From positions 458,430 through 522,429 of the forward strand of contig JAOAEZ010000001.1 of assembly GCA_026416515.1 (NCBI GenBank): a stretch of 64,000 bases of DNA, written 5' to 3'. This stretch comes from Hydrogenophilus sp. (GTDB taxonomy: Bacteria > Pseudomonadota > Gammaproteobacteria > Burkholderiales > Rhodocyclaceae). Below the pieces are notes generated by a model. It had not been told where the DNA came from. It worked only from the letters and a program-made list of their open reading frames with translations, and searched no databases. Of this stretch, positions 8,776 through 16,071 are shown in pieces. A program made the translations under genes and the position numbers. Each line of letters opens with the position of its first letter. The first letter of the stretch is position 1.

Positions 8776-9660
8776 GTGCTGCTGGGAGAGAGAGTCACGC
8801 CGCCCGAGGGGTACGCTCCGGAGTTGCTTACTCCCATCGCGCGTAGGCCGAGCAAAAGCGTGAGCCCACCACCGGTGGGCGAAGATTGTTGGGTAGGGTA
8901 TGAGTTGGCGTGGCTCGACGCGCGGGGAACACCCCGACAGGGGGCGGCACTGCTGAGCGTTCCCGCTGATTCACCAGCGATCGTCGAGTCGAAGTCGTTG
9001 AAGTTGTATGCGAACGGTTTCTACCGCGAGCGCTTTGCATCGACGGCAGAGGTGGCGGCACGGTTGGGGGAGGATTTGTCGCGGTGCACGAGGAGCTCAG
9101 TGGTGGTGGCGGTGGCGGCGATGGGTGAGGAGTGGGTGGGATGGCCGCTCGAGGATCCGCGGTGGCGAGCGCTGGCCGAGCGTTGGCCTTCCGGACCAGG
9201 AGGAGCGCGGGCAGTGGCGGCCGATTTCGGCGATCCAGAGGCGATCAATCTCGATGAGTGCGCAAAGCGAGCGGGATGGAGCGTGGAGGAGAGAACGCCA
9301 CAGAGCACTTTGCTCCAGCAGATGGAGGGGGAGGTACGCGAGCAGCGCTTTCGCTTAGCCTCTTTTCGCAGCTGCTGCCCTGTGACCCGCCAACCCGATT
9401 GGGCAAGCTTTTACATCCGCGTGTGGGGTCCACCTTTTGCGCCCGAGAGCGTTTTCGCTTATTTAATGGGGTTTCGCACGCATGCGGCGTTTCATGAGGA
9501 GTGTGTGGCGCAGATCGCAGCCGATTTCGCAGAGGCCGGCGCAGAGCGGTGGTTGGTGTGGGGCCGCTTTTTGCGACGGGGAGGATGGGAGATCAACCCG
9601 GTGCGCGCGTCTGGAGGCGATTGGTTGCCGCAGAGGTGGTGGTTCGACCCCCGCCAGTGA
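8776..9660 (+). CDS. queF: NADPH-dependent 7-cyano-7-deazaguanine reductase, long form
   Basis: Reduces preQ0 to preQ1 in queuosine synthesis. At 294 residues it is the two-domain (YqcD/E. coli type) form. The N-terminal half carries the family motif ESKSLKLYANGF (71-82). The C-terminal half has SCCPVTRQPDW, where Cys201 aligns with the nucleophile that forms the thioimide with preQ0 and Asp208 with the acid. FHEECV and RRGGWEINPVRAS close the active site. The start is a GTG; no ATG is available near. No other queuosine gene is in the window. Confidence 0.95.
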   Translation: MLLGERVTPPEGYAPELLTPIARRPSKSVSPPPVGEDCWVGYELAWLDARGTPRQGAALLSVPADSPAIVESKSLKLYANGFYRERFASTAEVAARLGEDLSRCTRSSVVVAVAAMGEEWVGWPLEDPRWRALAERWPSGPGGARAVAADFGDPEAINLDECAKRAGWSVEERTPQSTLLQQMEGEVREQRFRLASFRSCCPVTRQPDWASFYIRVWGPPFAPESVFAYLMGFRTHAAFHEECVAQIAADFAEAGAERWLVWGRFLRRGGWEINPVRASGGDWLPQRWWFDPRQ

Positions 9661-9689
9661 TTGCATAGAGTGACGGGCGAGTGTAGAAT
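9661..9689 (+). promoter_or_regulatory. Sigma-70-type promoter of the cytochrome c gene
   Basis: TTGCAT at 9661-9666 and TAGAAT at 9684-9689 are separated by exactly 17 bases, directly after the queF stop codon. Transcription would start near 9696, giving a short leader of about 35 bases with an AAGGAGC ribosome site at 9717. Confidence 0.7.
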
Positions 9690-9729
9690 AGAAGAGGATA
9701 GTTTCTACAACCCAAAAAGGAGCAGGAAA

Positions 9730-10038
9730 ATGAAAAAATGGGCACCGCTAATGGTGGGGGCGACGGTAGTGCTGATGGGGATAACCCCCGCTTCTGCCGA
9801 TGAGGCGTTGGCAAAGGCAAAGGGGTGTATGGCGTGCCATGCGCTCGATAAGAAGTTGGTGGGGCCCTCTTATAAGGAGGTGGCGAAGAAGTACACCGAT
9901 GCCGATGTGCCGAAGTTGGTGGAGAAGGTGAAAAAGGGCGGTGTGGGGGTGTGGGGACAGGTGCCGATGCCACCGCACCCGCAGGTCTCAGAAGCCGATA
10001 TCGAAAAGATTGTGCGTTGGACTTTGACGCTGAAATAA
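9730..10038 (+). CDS. Periplasmic cytochrome c-552 (cytochrome c8 / class I type)
   Basis: Small monoheme electron carrier of 102 residues. A Sec signal peptide (MKKWAPLMVGATVVLMG) ends at ASA, giving a mature protein starting DEALAKAKG. The heme site is CMACH at 33-37, and the likely axial Met is in QVPMPPHP (Met80 of the precursor). From memory the mature sequence differs from Hydrogenophilus thermoluteolus cytochrome c-552 at only about seven positions, which is the main taxonomic clue in this window. The longer frame from 9661 was rejected because it runs through the promoter. It has its own promoter and terminator, so it is monocistronic and probably abundant. Confidence 0.96.
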   Translation: MKKWAPLMVGATVVLMGITPASADEALAKAKGCMACHALDKKLVGPSYKEVAKKYTDADVPKLVEKVKKGGVGVWGQVPMPPHPQVSEADIEKIVRWTLTLK

Positions 10039-10054
10039 AAAAGAATATATCTGC

Positions 10055-10085
10055 GGCCCGCCGCAAGAGGCGGGCCTTTTGGTTT
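10055..10085 (+). terminator. Rho-independent terminator after cytochrome c
   Basis: An 8-bp perfect stem GGCCCGCC/GGCGGGCC around a 6-base loop (10055-10076), followed by TTTTGGTTTTT. It overlaps the tail of the convergent activator gene only at its last base or so, and separates the two. Confidence 0.93.
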
Positions 10086-11015
10086 TTAGGAGGGAATGGC
10101 CTCCGCACGCTTTAGACGGCGCCAGAGGGTAACGCGACCGATCCCAAGTTCACGGGCGGCGCGGGCGCGATTTCCACGGTGACGATCAAGCGCCGCGAGA
10201 ATTTCCTCTAGCGACGGGGAACGACGGGGGCGCCGCGAAAGATCAGAGTTCCCCCCCGGAGAGGAGAGAAAAAGAATTGGGCCGCTCCGGCCGAAATCGG
10301 GCGGAAGATGGTCGAGATCGGCAACTCCACGAGCGGCGGCTTTGACTGCGATATATTCCAGCGTGTTTTCGAGCTCGCGAAGATTCCCAGGCCAGGAATA
10401 GGCGCAGAGCGCCTCTTCGAGGCGAGGGGTGGGAGTAAGGGCGTGCGTCGCAAAAAAGCGGCGCGCGATGACCAAAATGTCAGCCGGACGATCCCGCAGC
10501 GGCGGAACGATGATGGGAAAAACGGCGAGACGATAATAGAGGTCGGCGCGAAAACGACGCTCAGCGACGAGCGTTTTAAGGTCAGTATGGGTGGCGGTAA
10601 TGAGGCGAAAGTCGCTGCGACGCGGGGTGTTGGCTCCGAGAGGGTAATACCATTTTTCTTGCACCACGCTGAGAAGCTTGCTTTGCATCGCCGGGCTGAG
10701 TTCGGCAATTTCATCGAGAAAGAGCGTACCGCCGTCAGCGCGCGCAAGAAGACCTTCCCGCGTGGCGATTGCTCCCGTAAACGCCCCCCGCGTGTGCCCA
10801 AAGAGTTCCGCTTCAAAAAGGGCTTCGGGAATAGCCGCGCAATTGACCGCGACAAAGGAACGGTGGGCGCGCGGTGAATGTTCGTGTAAATAGCGCGCCA
10901 GCATCGTTTTGCCTACCCCCGTCTCCCCGAGCAGCAGAACCGCTACCGAGCTGGCGGCTACTGAGTTGATTTCTGGAAGAATCGGCGCTAGTCCAGGCAG
11001 TTCGATCCATCCCAT
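10086..11015 (-). CDS. Sigma-54-dependent activator with no N-terminal sensor domain (PspF-like architecture)
   Basis: A 309-residue bacterial enhancer-binding protein. The AAA+ domain begins almost at residue 1: Walker A GETGVGKT (30-37), the sigma-54 contact loop GAFTGA (77-82) and Walker B GGTLFLDEI (95-103) are intact. A FIS-type helix-turn-helix with RAARELGIGRVTLWRRLKR ends the protein. No receiver, GAF or PAS domain precedes the AAA+ module. The start at 11015 has a strong AAGGAGGAG site; the longer frame to 11069 lacks one. It is divergent from two DUF2173 genes preceded by a -24/-12 promoter and repeats, its likely targets. Activity would have to be controlled by a partner protein or by abundance. 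Confidence 0.93.
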   Translation of the reverse strand: MGWIELPGLAPILPEINSVAASSVAVLLLGETGVGKTMLARYLHEHSPRAHRSFVAVNCAAIPEALFEAELFGHTRGAFTGAIATREGLLARADGGTLFLDEIAELSPAMQSKLLSVVQEKWYYPLGANTPRRSDFRLITATHTDLKTLVAERRFRADLYYRLAVFPIIVPPLRDRPADILVIARRFFATHALTPTPRLEEALCAYSWPGNLRELENTLEYIAVKAAARGVADLDHLPPDFGRSGPILFLSSPGGNSDLSRRPRRSPSLEEILAALDRHRGNRARAARELGIGRVTLWRRLKRAEAIPS

Positions 11016-11080
11016 GGCTCCTCCTTGTACTTTTTTTTTGAGATTATCAGAATGTGCGAGCGTTCGCAAGTAGCGTTTAT

Positions 11081-11117
11081 TGAAACAATGAAGTGTTTCA
11101 TAAACACTATTGAAACA
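11081..11117. promoter_or_regulatory. Cluster of inverted TGAAACA sites, probable enhancer
   Basis: TGAAACA (11081-11087), its inverse TGTTTCA (11094-11100) and TGAAACA again (11111-11117) form two interlocking inverted repeats with 6- and 10-base spacers. They lie 35-70 bases upstream of the sigma-54 promoter and in the divergent gap with the activator gene. They are the best candidates for its binding sites. Confidence 0.7.
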
Positions 11118-11149
11118 TGACGAAGGCAGAGGAAATAGGGGTTTTCATT

Positions 11150-11165
11150 TGGCATTTTATTTGCA
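11150..11165 (+). promoter_or_regulatory. Sigma-54 (-24/-12) promoter for the DUF2173 operon
   Basis: TGGCA then TTGCA with the GG and GC doublets exactly at sigma-54 spacing (GG at 11151-11152, GC at 11163-11164). Transcription would start near 11176, with a leader of about 27 bases and a strong AGGAGGAG ribosome site before ATG 11203. Confidence 0.88.
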
Positions 11166-11202
11166 TAAAAGAAAGTGCTGTGTGTGTAACTAGGAGGAGA
11201 CA

Positions 11203-11532
11203 ATGGCTGACCTCAGCAAGGCGATGGCGATTCCCGGCGCGTTTGCAGCGGGAGAGTTTGATAATCAGGGTAATTTGGTTAACTACGTCGGAAATATCTC
11301 GCTGGCGGCGGCGCGAATGGCGGCGATGATGTGTGCGGCCAATAAGCTGATGGCAAAGATGGAAGCGGCGGGATGGTCTGCTTATACCGGAAAAGAGGGC
11401 TTTGAGCCAGCGATCGGTTTTGCGGTCTCGGGACCAGAAAAAAGCGCGTTGGTCGTTGGGAACGTGGGCGTATTTGTGAAGAACAGCGAGACCGATTTCG
11501 ACCGCGCGTTTGCGGTGCTTTCGTCCCTGTAA
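11203..11532 (+). CDS. DUF2173 roadblock-like protein, copy 1
   Basis: A 109-residue soluble protein with no signal peptide. The pattern PGAFAAGEFDNQGNLVNYVG, then MAAMMCAANKLM, PAIGFAVSGPE and VVGNVGVFV matches DUF2173, a family with a roadblock/LC7-like fold known mostly from chemolithoautotrophs and of unknown function. Roadblock proteins often pair with small GTPases or act as scaffolds, but no GTPase gene is here. It is the first gene after the -24/-12 promoter and is about half identical to the next gene, so the pair looks like a tandem duplication that may form a heterodimer. The MCAAN segment with a conserved Cys is shared by both. Confidence 0.88.
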   Translation: MADLSKAMAIPGAFAAGEFDNQGNLVNYVGNISLAAARMAAMMCAANKLMAKMEAAGWSAYTGKEGFEPAIGFAVSGPEKSALVVGNVGVFVKNSETDFDRAFAVLSSL

Positions 11533-11556
11533 CCGGTTTTTTGAAGGAGTGAAACT

Positions 11557-11898
11557 ATGGCTAATCTCGATGCACTGCTGCGGCTCAAAGGGGTGTTTGC
11601 AGCTGGGACGTTTGAGAACGATGGGCGGCTGACCAGTTATAAGGGGGATATTACCCAAGAGGAGGCGGCGATGGCGGCGGCGATGTGTGCGGCCAATATG
11701 CAGATGGCGCGCATGCAGGCCGATGGGTATACGGCGCTCTCCGGAGAGTCGGGGTGGTCGCCGGCGATCGGCTTCGCCGTCTCAGGACCGAAGTTTTCGG
11801 TGTGTGTGATGGGGAACGTCGGCGTCTTTGCCCGCAACGGGGAAGCGAGCTTTAACGAGATCTTCAAGACATTGCGGTCGATGATGCCAGAAGGTTAA
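11557..11898 (+). CDS. DUF2173 roadblock-like protein, copy 2
   Basis: A 113-residue paralogue of the preceding gene, 24 bases downstream with its own GAAGGAG site. It shares GVFAAGTFENDGRLTSYKG, MCAANMQMARMQADGY, PAIGFAVSGP and GNVGVFARNG. Differences cluster at the ends and between MCAAN and PAIGF. No enzyme motif is seen. An intrinsic terminator follows directly, so the sigma-54 transcript is mainly these two genes. Function is unknown. Confidence 0.88.
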   Translation: MANLDALLRLKGVFAAGTFENDGRLTSYKGDITQEEAAMAAAMCAANMQMARMQADGYTALSGESGWSPAIGFAVSGPKFSVCVMGNVGVFARNGEASFNEIFKTLRSMMPEG

Positions 11899-11924
11899 GG
11901 ATTGTTGGTTGCCATATTGGAAAA

Positions 11925-11947
11925 CCCCGCAAGCGCGGGGTTTTTTT
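11925..11947 (+). terminator. Rho-independent terminator after the DUF2173 pair
   Basis: CCCCGC/GCGGGG stem with an AAGC loop followed by seven T residues, 27 bases after the DUF2173 copy 2 stop and 14 bases before the next ATG. The SCP-2-like gene is reached only by read-through or by a promoter I do not see. Confidence 0.92.
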
Positions 11948-11960
11948 ATAGGGGAATAAG

Positions 11961-12332
11961 ATGCAGTTTTTGTCACCCGAGTGGATGGCTCGTTACCGCG
12001 AGGCGTGGAATGCAAACGAGAAGTTGGTAAAGGGCTTAAGCGGCTTTTCAGCATTGATCGAGTATGGATGGGCCGATGGCTCTCGCCCCTCTGTTTTTTT
12101 AGAGGTAAAAGATGGAGAGGCGGTCGCAACTTACGACCGCTTGCCCGATGGCCGAAGCCCCGATTTCGTGATGCATGCGACAGAGGAGGTGTGGCAGGCG
12201 CTGCGCGACGGATCGCTTTCCGGGCGGGCGGCCCTGTTGAGCCGGAAGTTGAAATTTAAAGGGTCGATGATTACGGCGATGCGCTATATGGGTCCTTTTG
12301 AAGAGAGCATCCGGTTGATCGGAAAAGTATAA
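11961..12332 (+). CDS. SCP-2 sterol-transfer-like protein
   Basis: A 123-residue soluble protein whose pattern (alternating strands, PDFVMHATEEVWQALRDG, then LLSRKLKFKGSMITAMRYMGPF) fits the SCP-2/UbiJ-like lipid-binding fold. It would bind a hydrophobic ligand in a tunnel; the ligand is unknown. It lies just after the terminator of the DUF2173 operon, with only a weak GGGG ribosome site, so it may be expressed at a low level by read-through. A link with the DUF2173 proteins is inferred from position only. Confidence 0.78.
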   Translation: MQFLSPEWMARYREAWNANEKLVKGLSGFSALIEYGWADGSRPSVFLEVKDGEAVATYDRLPDGRSPDFVMHATEEVWQALRDGSLSGRAALLSRKLKFKGSMITAMRYMGPFEESIRLIGKV

Positions 12333-12348
12333 AAGTCCTTAAAGGTCT

Positions 12349-12385
12349 GCGAAGGTTGCTTGCCGCAAAGGCAGCTAACCTTCGC
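12349..12385. terminator. Strong hairpin between convergent genes, possible terminator
   Basis: A 9-bp stem GCGAAGGTT/AACCTTCGC with a second small stem (TGCC/GGCA) inside. It has no T-run on the + strand and only a moderately U-rich flank on the minus strand, so it may act as a Rho-dependent or 3'-end-protecting structure. Confidence 0.5.
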
Positions 12386-12491
12386 GCGCGGGAGGAGGGC
12401 CAAGAGGGGGCGTTCCATCAACAAGAGCGTCAAAGAAAGAGGATTGACCGTCGCGGGAGAGGCGCGGGCCCTGGCGTTCGGTGAGGGCTCT

Positions 12492-13631
12492 TTAAAGCTG
12501 GTTGAGTTGATCGGCAAATTCTAGGGCAGTGAGAAGCGCAATGTTATGCCGCGCGGGACCAATGCCGAGCGTTTCAGCGGCCGCTAAAAGAGAAGTGGGC
12601 GCGGTGTTTTCACTGGCTGCAGCAAGATCGAGAAGAGGAGCATAGGGACCAGCGCGGCGGAGGATCGCTTCGGCGACCGGTTCGGGAAGAACGACGTCAG
12701 CGAGAGCCTCTTCGGCGGGTTTTCCTGTGAGCTGCGGGAGGATGGAGAAAAGACCGGTGAGAAAGAGAGGTTCGGCAGCTTCAGGACCAAACGTGTCAGA
12801 GGCGAGGAGTTCGAGGTAGCGAGCGCGGGTGAGGGCTGTTTGGGCAAGCGCCGGCATCGCCGGGTGGTCGTGGGCGTGGAGAAGGAGTAGAGAGAGCCAG
12901 CGAAAGAGAGGATGATAGCCGAGGATATTGACGGCATGACGAAATGAGGTAATTTCCACGCGCAGCCCCATCGCCGCCGAGTTGAGGTACTTGAGGAGAC
13001 GATAGCCGAGCGCAACGTCACGTTTGAAGAGCTGCTCGATCTCGCCAATGTCGGCGTCCCGCTGCAGAAGGGCCATAATTTGGAGAATAGTGGCGCGGGC
13101 AGGTTTCGGCTCGTCCCGAGGGGGGGGAAGGCGGCGCAGAAATTCCCAGCCGCAGAACCCTGCAAAACCGGCGTGAAGGGCCGCACGGGCGCTTTCGGGG
13201 TCGGGAACTCCCCAGGCGAGCACGATTCCAGGGGAGTTGCCAGGCCTTTTGCTTTTGCGCCAGTCTACAAGGGTAAAACGCCACCCCGCGTCGGTCGGAA
13301 AAGGGGAGAGACCGTCGTGCCAGGAGAGACAGAGAGGGAGATTTTTCTGGCGGGCGCAGGCGATCAGCTCGTGAGCAACAGGGTGAGAGAGCGCGGCGAG
13401 GGGAATTTCGAAAAAGCTGTTTTCCGGGAGCGGCGTTGCAAGAAGCGATTCGCTCGGAACGAGCCGGACAAAAGAGAGAAGAACCGCGTGGGTTTGCGGC
13501 CAATGAGGGATGAGCTCGAGAAGGGTGACGACCGCCTCCTCAGTCGTGGTAGCGTGGATGAGGAGACGATTGGCGGTGATGGCAAGCTTGCGGTTGAGGG
13601 CCGGCTCGCGCGTGAGGTAGGCAGGGGTCAT
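12492..13631 (-). CDS. Degenerate EAL-like plus HDOD domain protein (YuxH type)
   Basis: A 379-residue signalling protein. The N-terminal 190 residues begin LTREPALNRKLAITANRLLI, the usual start of the EAL-like half (family norm RQPIxDxxxxxxxYELL), but the ELL glutamate is replaced, so c-di-GMP hydrolysis is unlikely. The C-terminal half is an HDOD domain (ILQIMALLQRDADIGEIEQLFKRDVALGYRLLKYLNSAA...RHAVNILGY), often used in signal transduction. It overlaps the upstream reductase gene by the ATGA at 13628-13631 and is therefore translationally coupled. The signal is unknown. Confidence 0.85.
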   Translation of the reverse strand: MTPAYLTREPALNRKLAITANRLLIHATTTEEAVVTLLELIPHWPQTHAVLLSFVRLVPSESLLATPLPENSFFEIPLAALSHPVAHELIACARQKNLPLCLSWHDGLSPFPTDAGWRFTLVDWRKSKRPGNSPGIVLAWGVPDPESARAALHAGFAGFCGWEFLRRLPPPRDEPKPARATILQIMALLQRDADIGEIEQLFKRDVALGYRLLKYLNSAAMGLRVEITSFRHAVNILGYHPLFRWLSLLLLHAHDHPAMPALAQTALTRARYLELLASDTFGPEAAEPLFLTGLFSILPQLTGKPAEEALADVVLPEPVAEAILRRAGPYAPLLDLAAASENTAPTSLLAAAETLGIGPARHNIALLTALEFADQLNQL

Positions 13632-14647
13632 GAAGGGGGGTGTTGAAAGGTAAAGGCATCGAGGTGAAGGGAAGCAGCCGGGACTCCTGCGGCGAGATAG
13701 TCACGGCGCGCCGCTTCGATCATCGCCGGCGCCCCACAGAGATAAATTTGATAAGCGGAAAGGTCGGAGAGTTCCTCAAGCGGAATCCGGTGAACTAACC
13801 CGCGCCGCCCGCTCCAGGTGGCATCCGCTTCCGAGAGTACGGGGGTGTAGATGAGCCAGGGGTGAATGCGGATAAAGTCGCGCAACCAGGCGTCGCGGTA
13901 GAGCTCTTCGGCGGTGCGCGCTCCGAAGTAGCAGCGCACCGGCTGCGAGGGAGGAGAGGACCGCGCAGCAAGTTGTAGAAGCATCGATTGAACGGGAGCA
14001 AAACCCGTGCCGCCCGCCACAAAAAGAAGGGGCTGCTCCTCATCTCGCAAGGTGAAGGTGCCAAAGGGGCCTTCGAGCCGCCACAGGTCCCCTATTTGCG
14101 TGTGGGCGAAGACGTGGGTGGTAAAACGCCCCCCCGGAACCAGGCGAATGTGCAGTTCAAGATAGCCGCCGTGGTCAGGACTGGAGGCGATCGAGAAACT
14201 GCGCCGCGCACCGTCGGGAAGGAGGATGTCTACGTATTGACCGGCGTGAAAACGAAAGTCAAGGGTCGCAGGAAGTTTGAGGGTGAGAATGGCGATGTGG
14301 CCGATTTTGTCGATGGCTTCTACCCGCGCCGGGAATTTGTGGACGGGGGGATCGCTGGTGCGTCGCACCGTTTCTACTTCAATGGTGAGGTCGCTGGTGG
14401 GAATGGCACGACAAAAGAGCGTTGTTCCCCGCGCCCGCTCGTCGTCGGTAAGGAGCGTGGAGGAAATGATGCCCTTTAGGGTATAGGCGCCGGAGAGAAT
14501 CCGCCCTTTGCAGGCTCCACAGGCGCCATCGCGACAGCCATAGGGAAAGAGATAGCCCGCAGCCAGCGCGGCGTCAAGGATGGTTTGACCGCTTTCGGCA
14601 GAGAAGCGAAGATTTGCGTGGTTGACGATCGTGATGGTGTAAGACAT
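13628..14647 (-). CDS. Flavin reductase with N-terminal [2Fe-2S] ferredoxin domain (CDP-6-deoxy-glucoseen reductase-like)
   Basis: A 339-residue electron-transfer protein. Residues 1-90 form a plant-type ferredoxin domain with CRDGACGACKG (Cys38, 43, 46) and a fourth Cys near 79. An FAD-binding barrel with RRSFSIAS and an NAD(P)H domain with GGTGFAPVQSM follow. It passes electrons from NAD(P)H through FAD to the cluster and on to a partner oxygenase or dehydratase. The betaproteobacterial AscD-like members often sit alone, as here, and their partner is usually unknown. It is the first gene of a two-gene operon with the EAL/HDOD regulator. Confidence 0.88.
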   Translation of the reverse strand: MSYTITIVNHANLRFSAESGQTILDAALAAGYLFPYGCRDGACGACKGRILSGAYTLKGIISSTLLTDDERARGTTLFCRAIPTSDLTIEVETVRRTSDPPVHKFPARVEAIDKIGHIAILTLKLPATLDFRFHAGQYVDILLPDGARRSFSIASSPDHGGYLELHIRLVPGGRFTTHVFAHTQIGDLWRLEGPFGTFTLRDEEQPLLFVAGGTGFAPVQSMLLQLAARSSPPSQPVRCYFGARTAEELYRDAWLRDFIRIHPWLIYTPVLSEADATWSGRRGLVHRIPLEELSDLSAYQIYLCGAPAMIEAARRDYLAAGVPAASLHLDAFTFQHPPS

Positions 14648-14723
14648 GGCAGTTGGAGTAAGATCGAGATGGATGGATAGGATTGTACGGCAGGTGCTCC
14701 AAAATTGTACTCGGGAAGGGAAG

Positions 14724-15665
14724 ATGAAACGGCGACGCGTGCTGATATTGGGGGCAGGGGATGTGGCTTTGCGGGCAGCACGACGATTGGGAAGACGGGT
14801 CGATTTCGTCGCACTGGTGCGCCATAACGAAGAGGCAGCAAGGTGGCGGGCAGTGGGAGCGCGGGTGATTTTTGGGGATCTCGATGAGTGGCGATCGCTG
14901 CAGCGGTTGCCCGGTTCAGTGGATCAGTTCTGGATGTTGGCCCCCCCCGCTGCCGAGAATGAGGAGGATCGACGTGGCCGATGGGTGCAGGCAGCATTGC
15001 GGCGGGCCGCTGCACGGGCGATGGGGAGAAGAGAGGTGAGGGGGAGCAGCGAGGGGGAACGAAATAGGCCGCGAGGGGTGTATGTGGGAACAGTGGGGAT
15101 CTACGGGGATCGGGGGGGAGAGTGGGTGCGCGAGAGCGACCGCTGGCAGCCGATGAACGATCGGGCGCGCCGCCGAGCAGAGGCAGAACGACAGTGGCGC
15201 GATTGGAGCCGCCGGGGAGGGTGGGTGGTGCGGATACGGGTACCGGGGATCTACGCGGTAGATCGCTTGCCTGTGGAGCGGTTGCGCCAGCGCCTTCCGG
15301 CGATCGTGGCAGAGGAAGATAGCTTCTCTAACCATATCCATGCCGATGATTTGGCTCGATTGTTGTGGTGGGCAGGGTGGCGAGGGCAAAATGGCCGAGC
15401 TTACCATGCATGCGATGATTTTCCATTGCCGATAGGGGATTGGTTCGATGCGGTGGCCGATTTCACCGGCTTGCCGCGGCCTCCCCGCCTGCCGCGAGCG
15501 GCAGCGCTGGCAGCAGTTGGTGCAGTTCGGGCGTCATTTTTGGCGGAGAGCCGCCGTTTGGACAATAGCCGATTGCGGTCGGAATTGCGGTTTCGCTTGT
15601 GCTTTCCGACAGTGGCGATGTTTTTTGCAAAAACCCAAAAGGAACGGAGCGAGCGCGATGGTTGA
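14724..15665 (+). CDS. NAD(P)-binding epimerase/dehydratase-like protein (YeeZ type)
   Basis: A 313-residue extended short-chain dehydrogenase relative. The Rossmann motif is near the start (VLILGAGDVALRAARRL) and VYVGTVGIYGDRGG is the usual Ser/Thr-Tyr region of YeeZ-like proteins. ATG 14724 was preferred to 14646 because a GGAAGGGAAG ribosome site precedes it and the Rossmann fold then starts at residue 5. Between the third strand and VYVGTVG is a charged insert, RREVRGSSEGERNRPRG, of the GA-rich type found throughout the window. The substrate is unknown. Its end overlaps hemJ by 8 bases. Confidence 0.83.
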   Translation: MKRRRVLILGAGDVALRAARRLGRRVDFVALVRHNEEAARWRAVGARVIFGDLDEWRSLQRLPGSVDQFWMLAPPAAENEEDRRGRWVQAALRRAAARAMGRREVRGSSEGERNRPRGVYVGTVGIYGDRGGEWVRESDRWQPMNDRARRRAEAERQWRDWSRRGGWVVRIRVPGIYAVDRLPVERLRQRLPAIVAEEDSFSNHIHADDLARLLWWAGWRGQNGRAYHACDDFPLPIGDWFDAVADFTGLPRPPRLPRAAALAAVGAVRASFLAESRRLDNSRLRSELRFRLCFPTVAMFFAKTQKERSERDG

Positions 15666-16071
15666 GGTGGTGAAGTCTTTCCATATCGTTTTTGTGACGG
15701 CGTGGTTCGCAGGGTTGTTTTATTTGCCGAGAATTTTTGTGAATTTGGCGATGGAGAGGCATGAGATCGCTCGCGCACGGTTGTTGGGAATGGCGGAGCG
15801 ATTGTTCCGGTTTATGTCGGTGTTGGGGGTGTTGGCAATAGGGTTGGGGTTGTGGTTATGGTTCGGGTTCGGTTTTTCGGGGGGGTGGTTGCATGCAAAG
15901 ACGGTGTTGGTGGCAGGGTTGGCGGGGTACCATTTTTACTGCGGCGTAATTTTGGAGCGCTTCAAAAAGGGGGTAGAGCAGCGTTCACACCGCTGGTTCC
16001 GAGTATTTAACGAGGTTCCTTTGATAGTGTTAACCGCTGTGGTCTTTTTGGTGGAGTTGAAGCCCTTTTAA
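15658..16071 (+). CDS. hemJ: Protoporphyrinogen IX oxidase, HemJ family
   Basis: A 137-residue inner-membrane protein with four helices. The start VVKSFHIVFVTAWFAGLFYLPRIFV, then HAKTVLVAGLAGYHFYCG and RWFRVFNEVPLIVLTAVVFLVELKPF are diagnostic of HemJ (UPF0093). HemJ performs the penultimate step of heme synthesis in many bacteria lacking HemG/HemY. The histidine in the first helix and the lysine in HAK are conserved. The start at 15658 overlaps the end of the preceding gene, and an RNA methyltransferase gene begins on the base after its stop. Confidence 0.93.
   Translation: MVEVVKSFHIVFVTAWFAGLFYLPRIFVNLAMERHEIARARLLGMAERLFRFMSVLGVLAIGLGLWLWFGFGFSGGWLHAKTVLVAGLAGYHFYCGVILERFKKGVEQRSHRWFRVFNEVPLIVLTAVVFLVELKPF

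Noticed and set aside
14646-14723. Upstream ATG extending the YeeZ-like protein by 26 residues
   Set aside because: The residues do not fit the family, and ATG 14724 has a ribosome site and starts the Rossmann fold.
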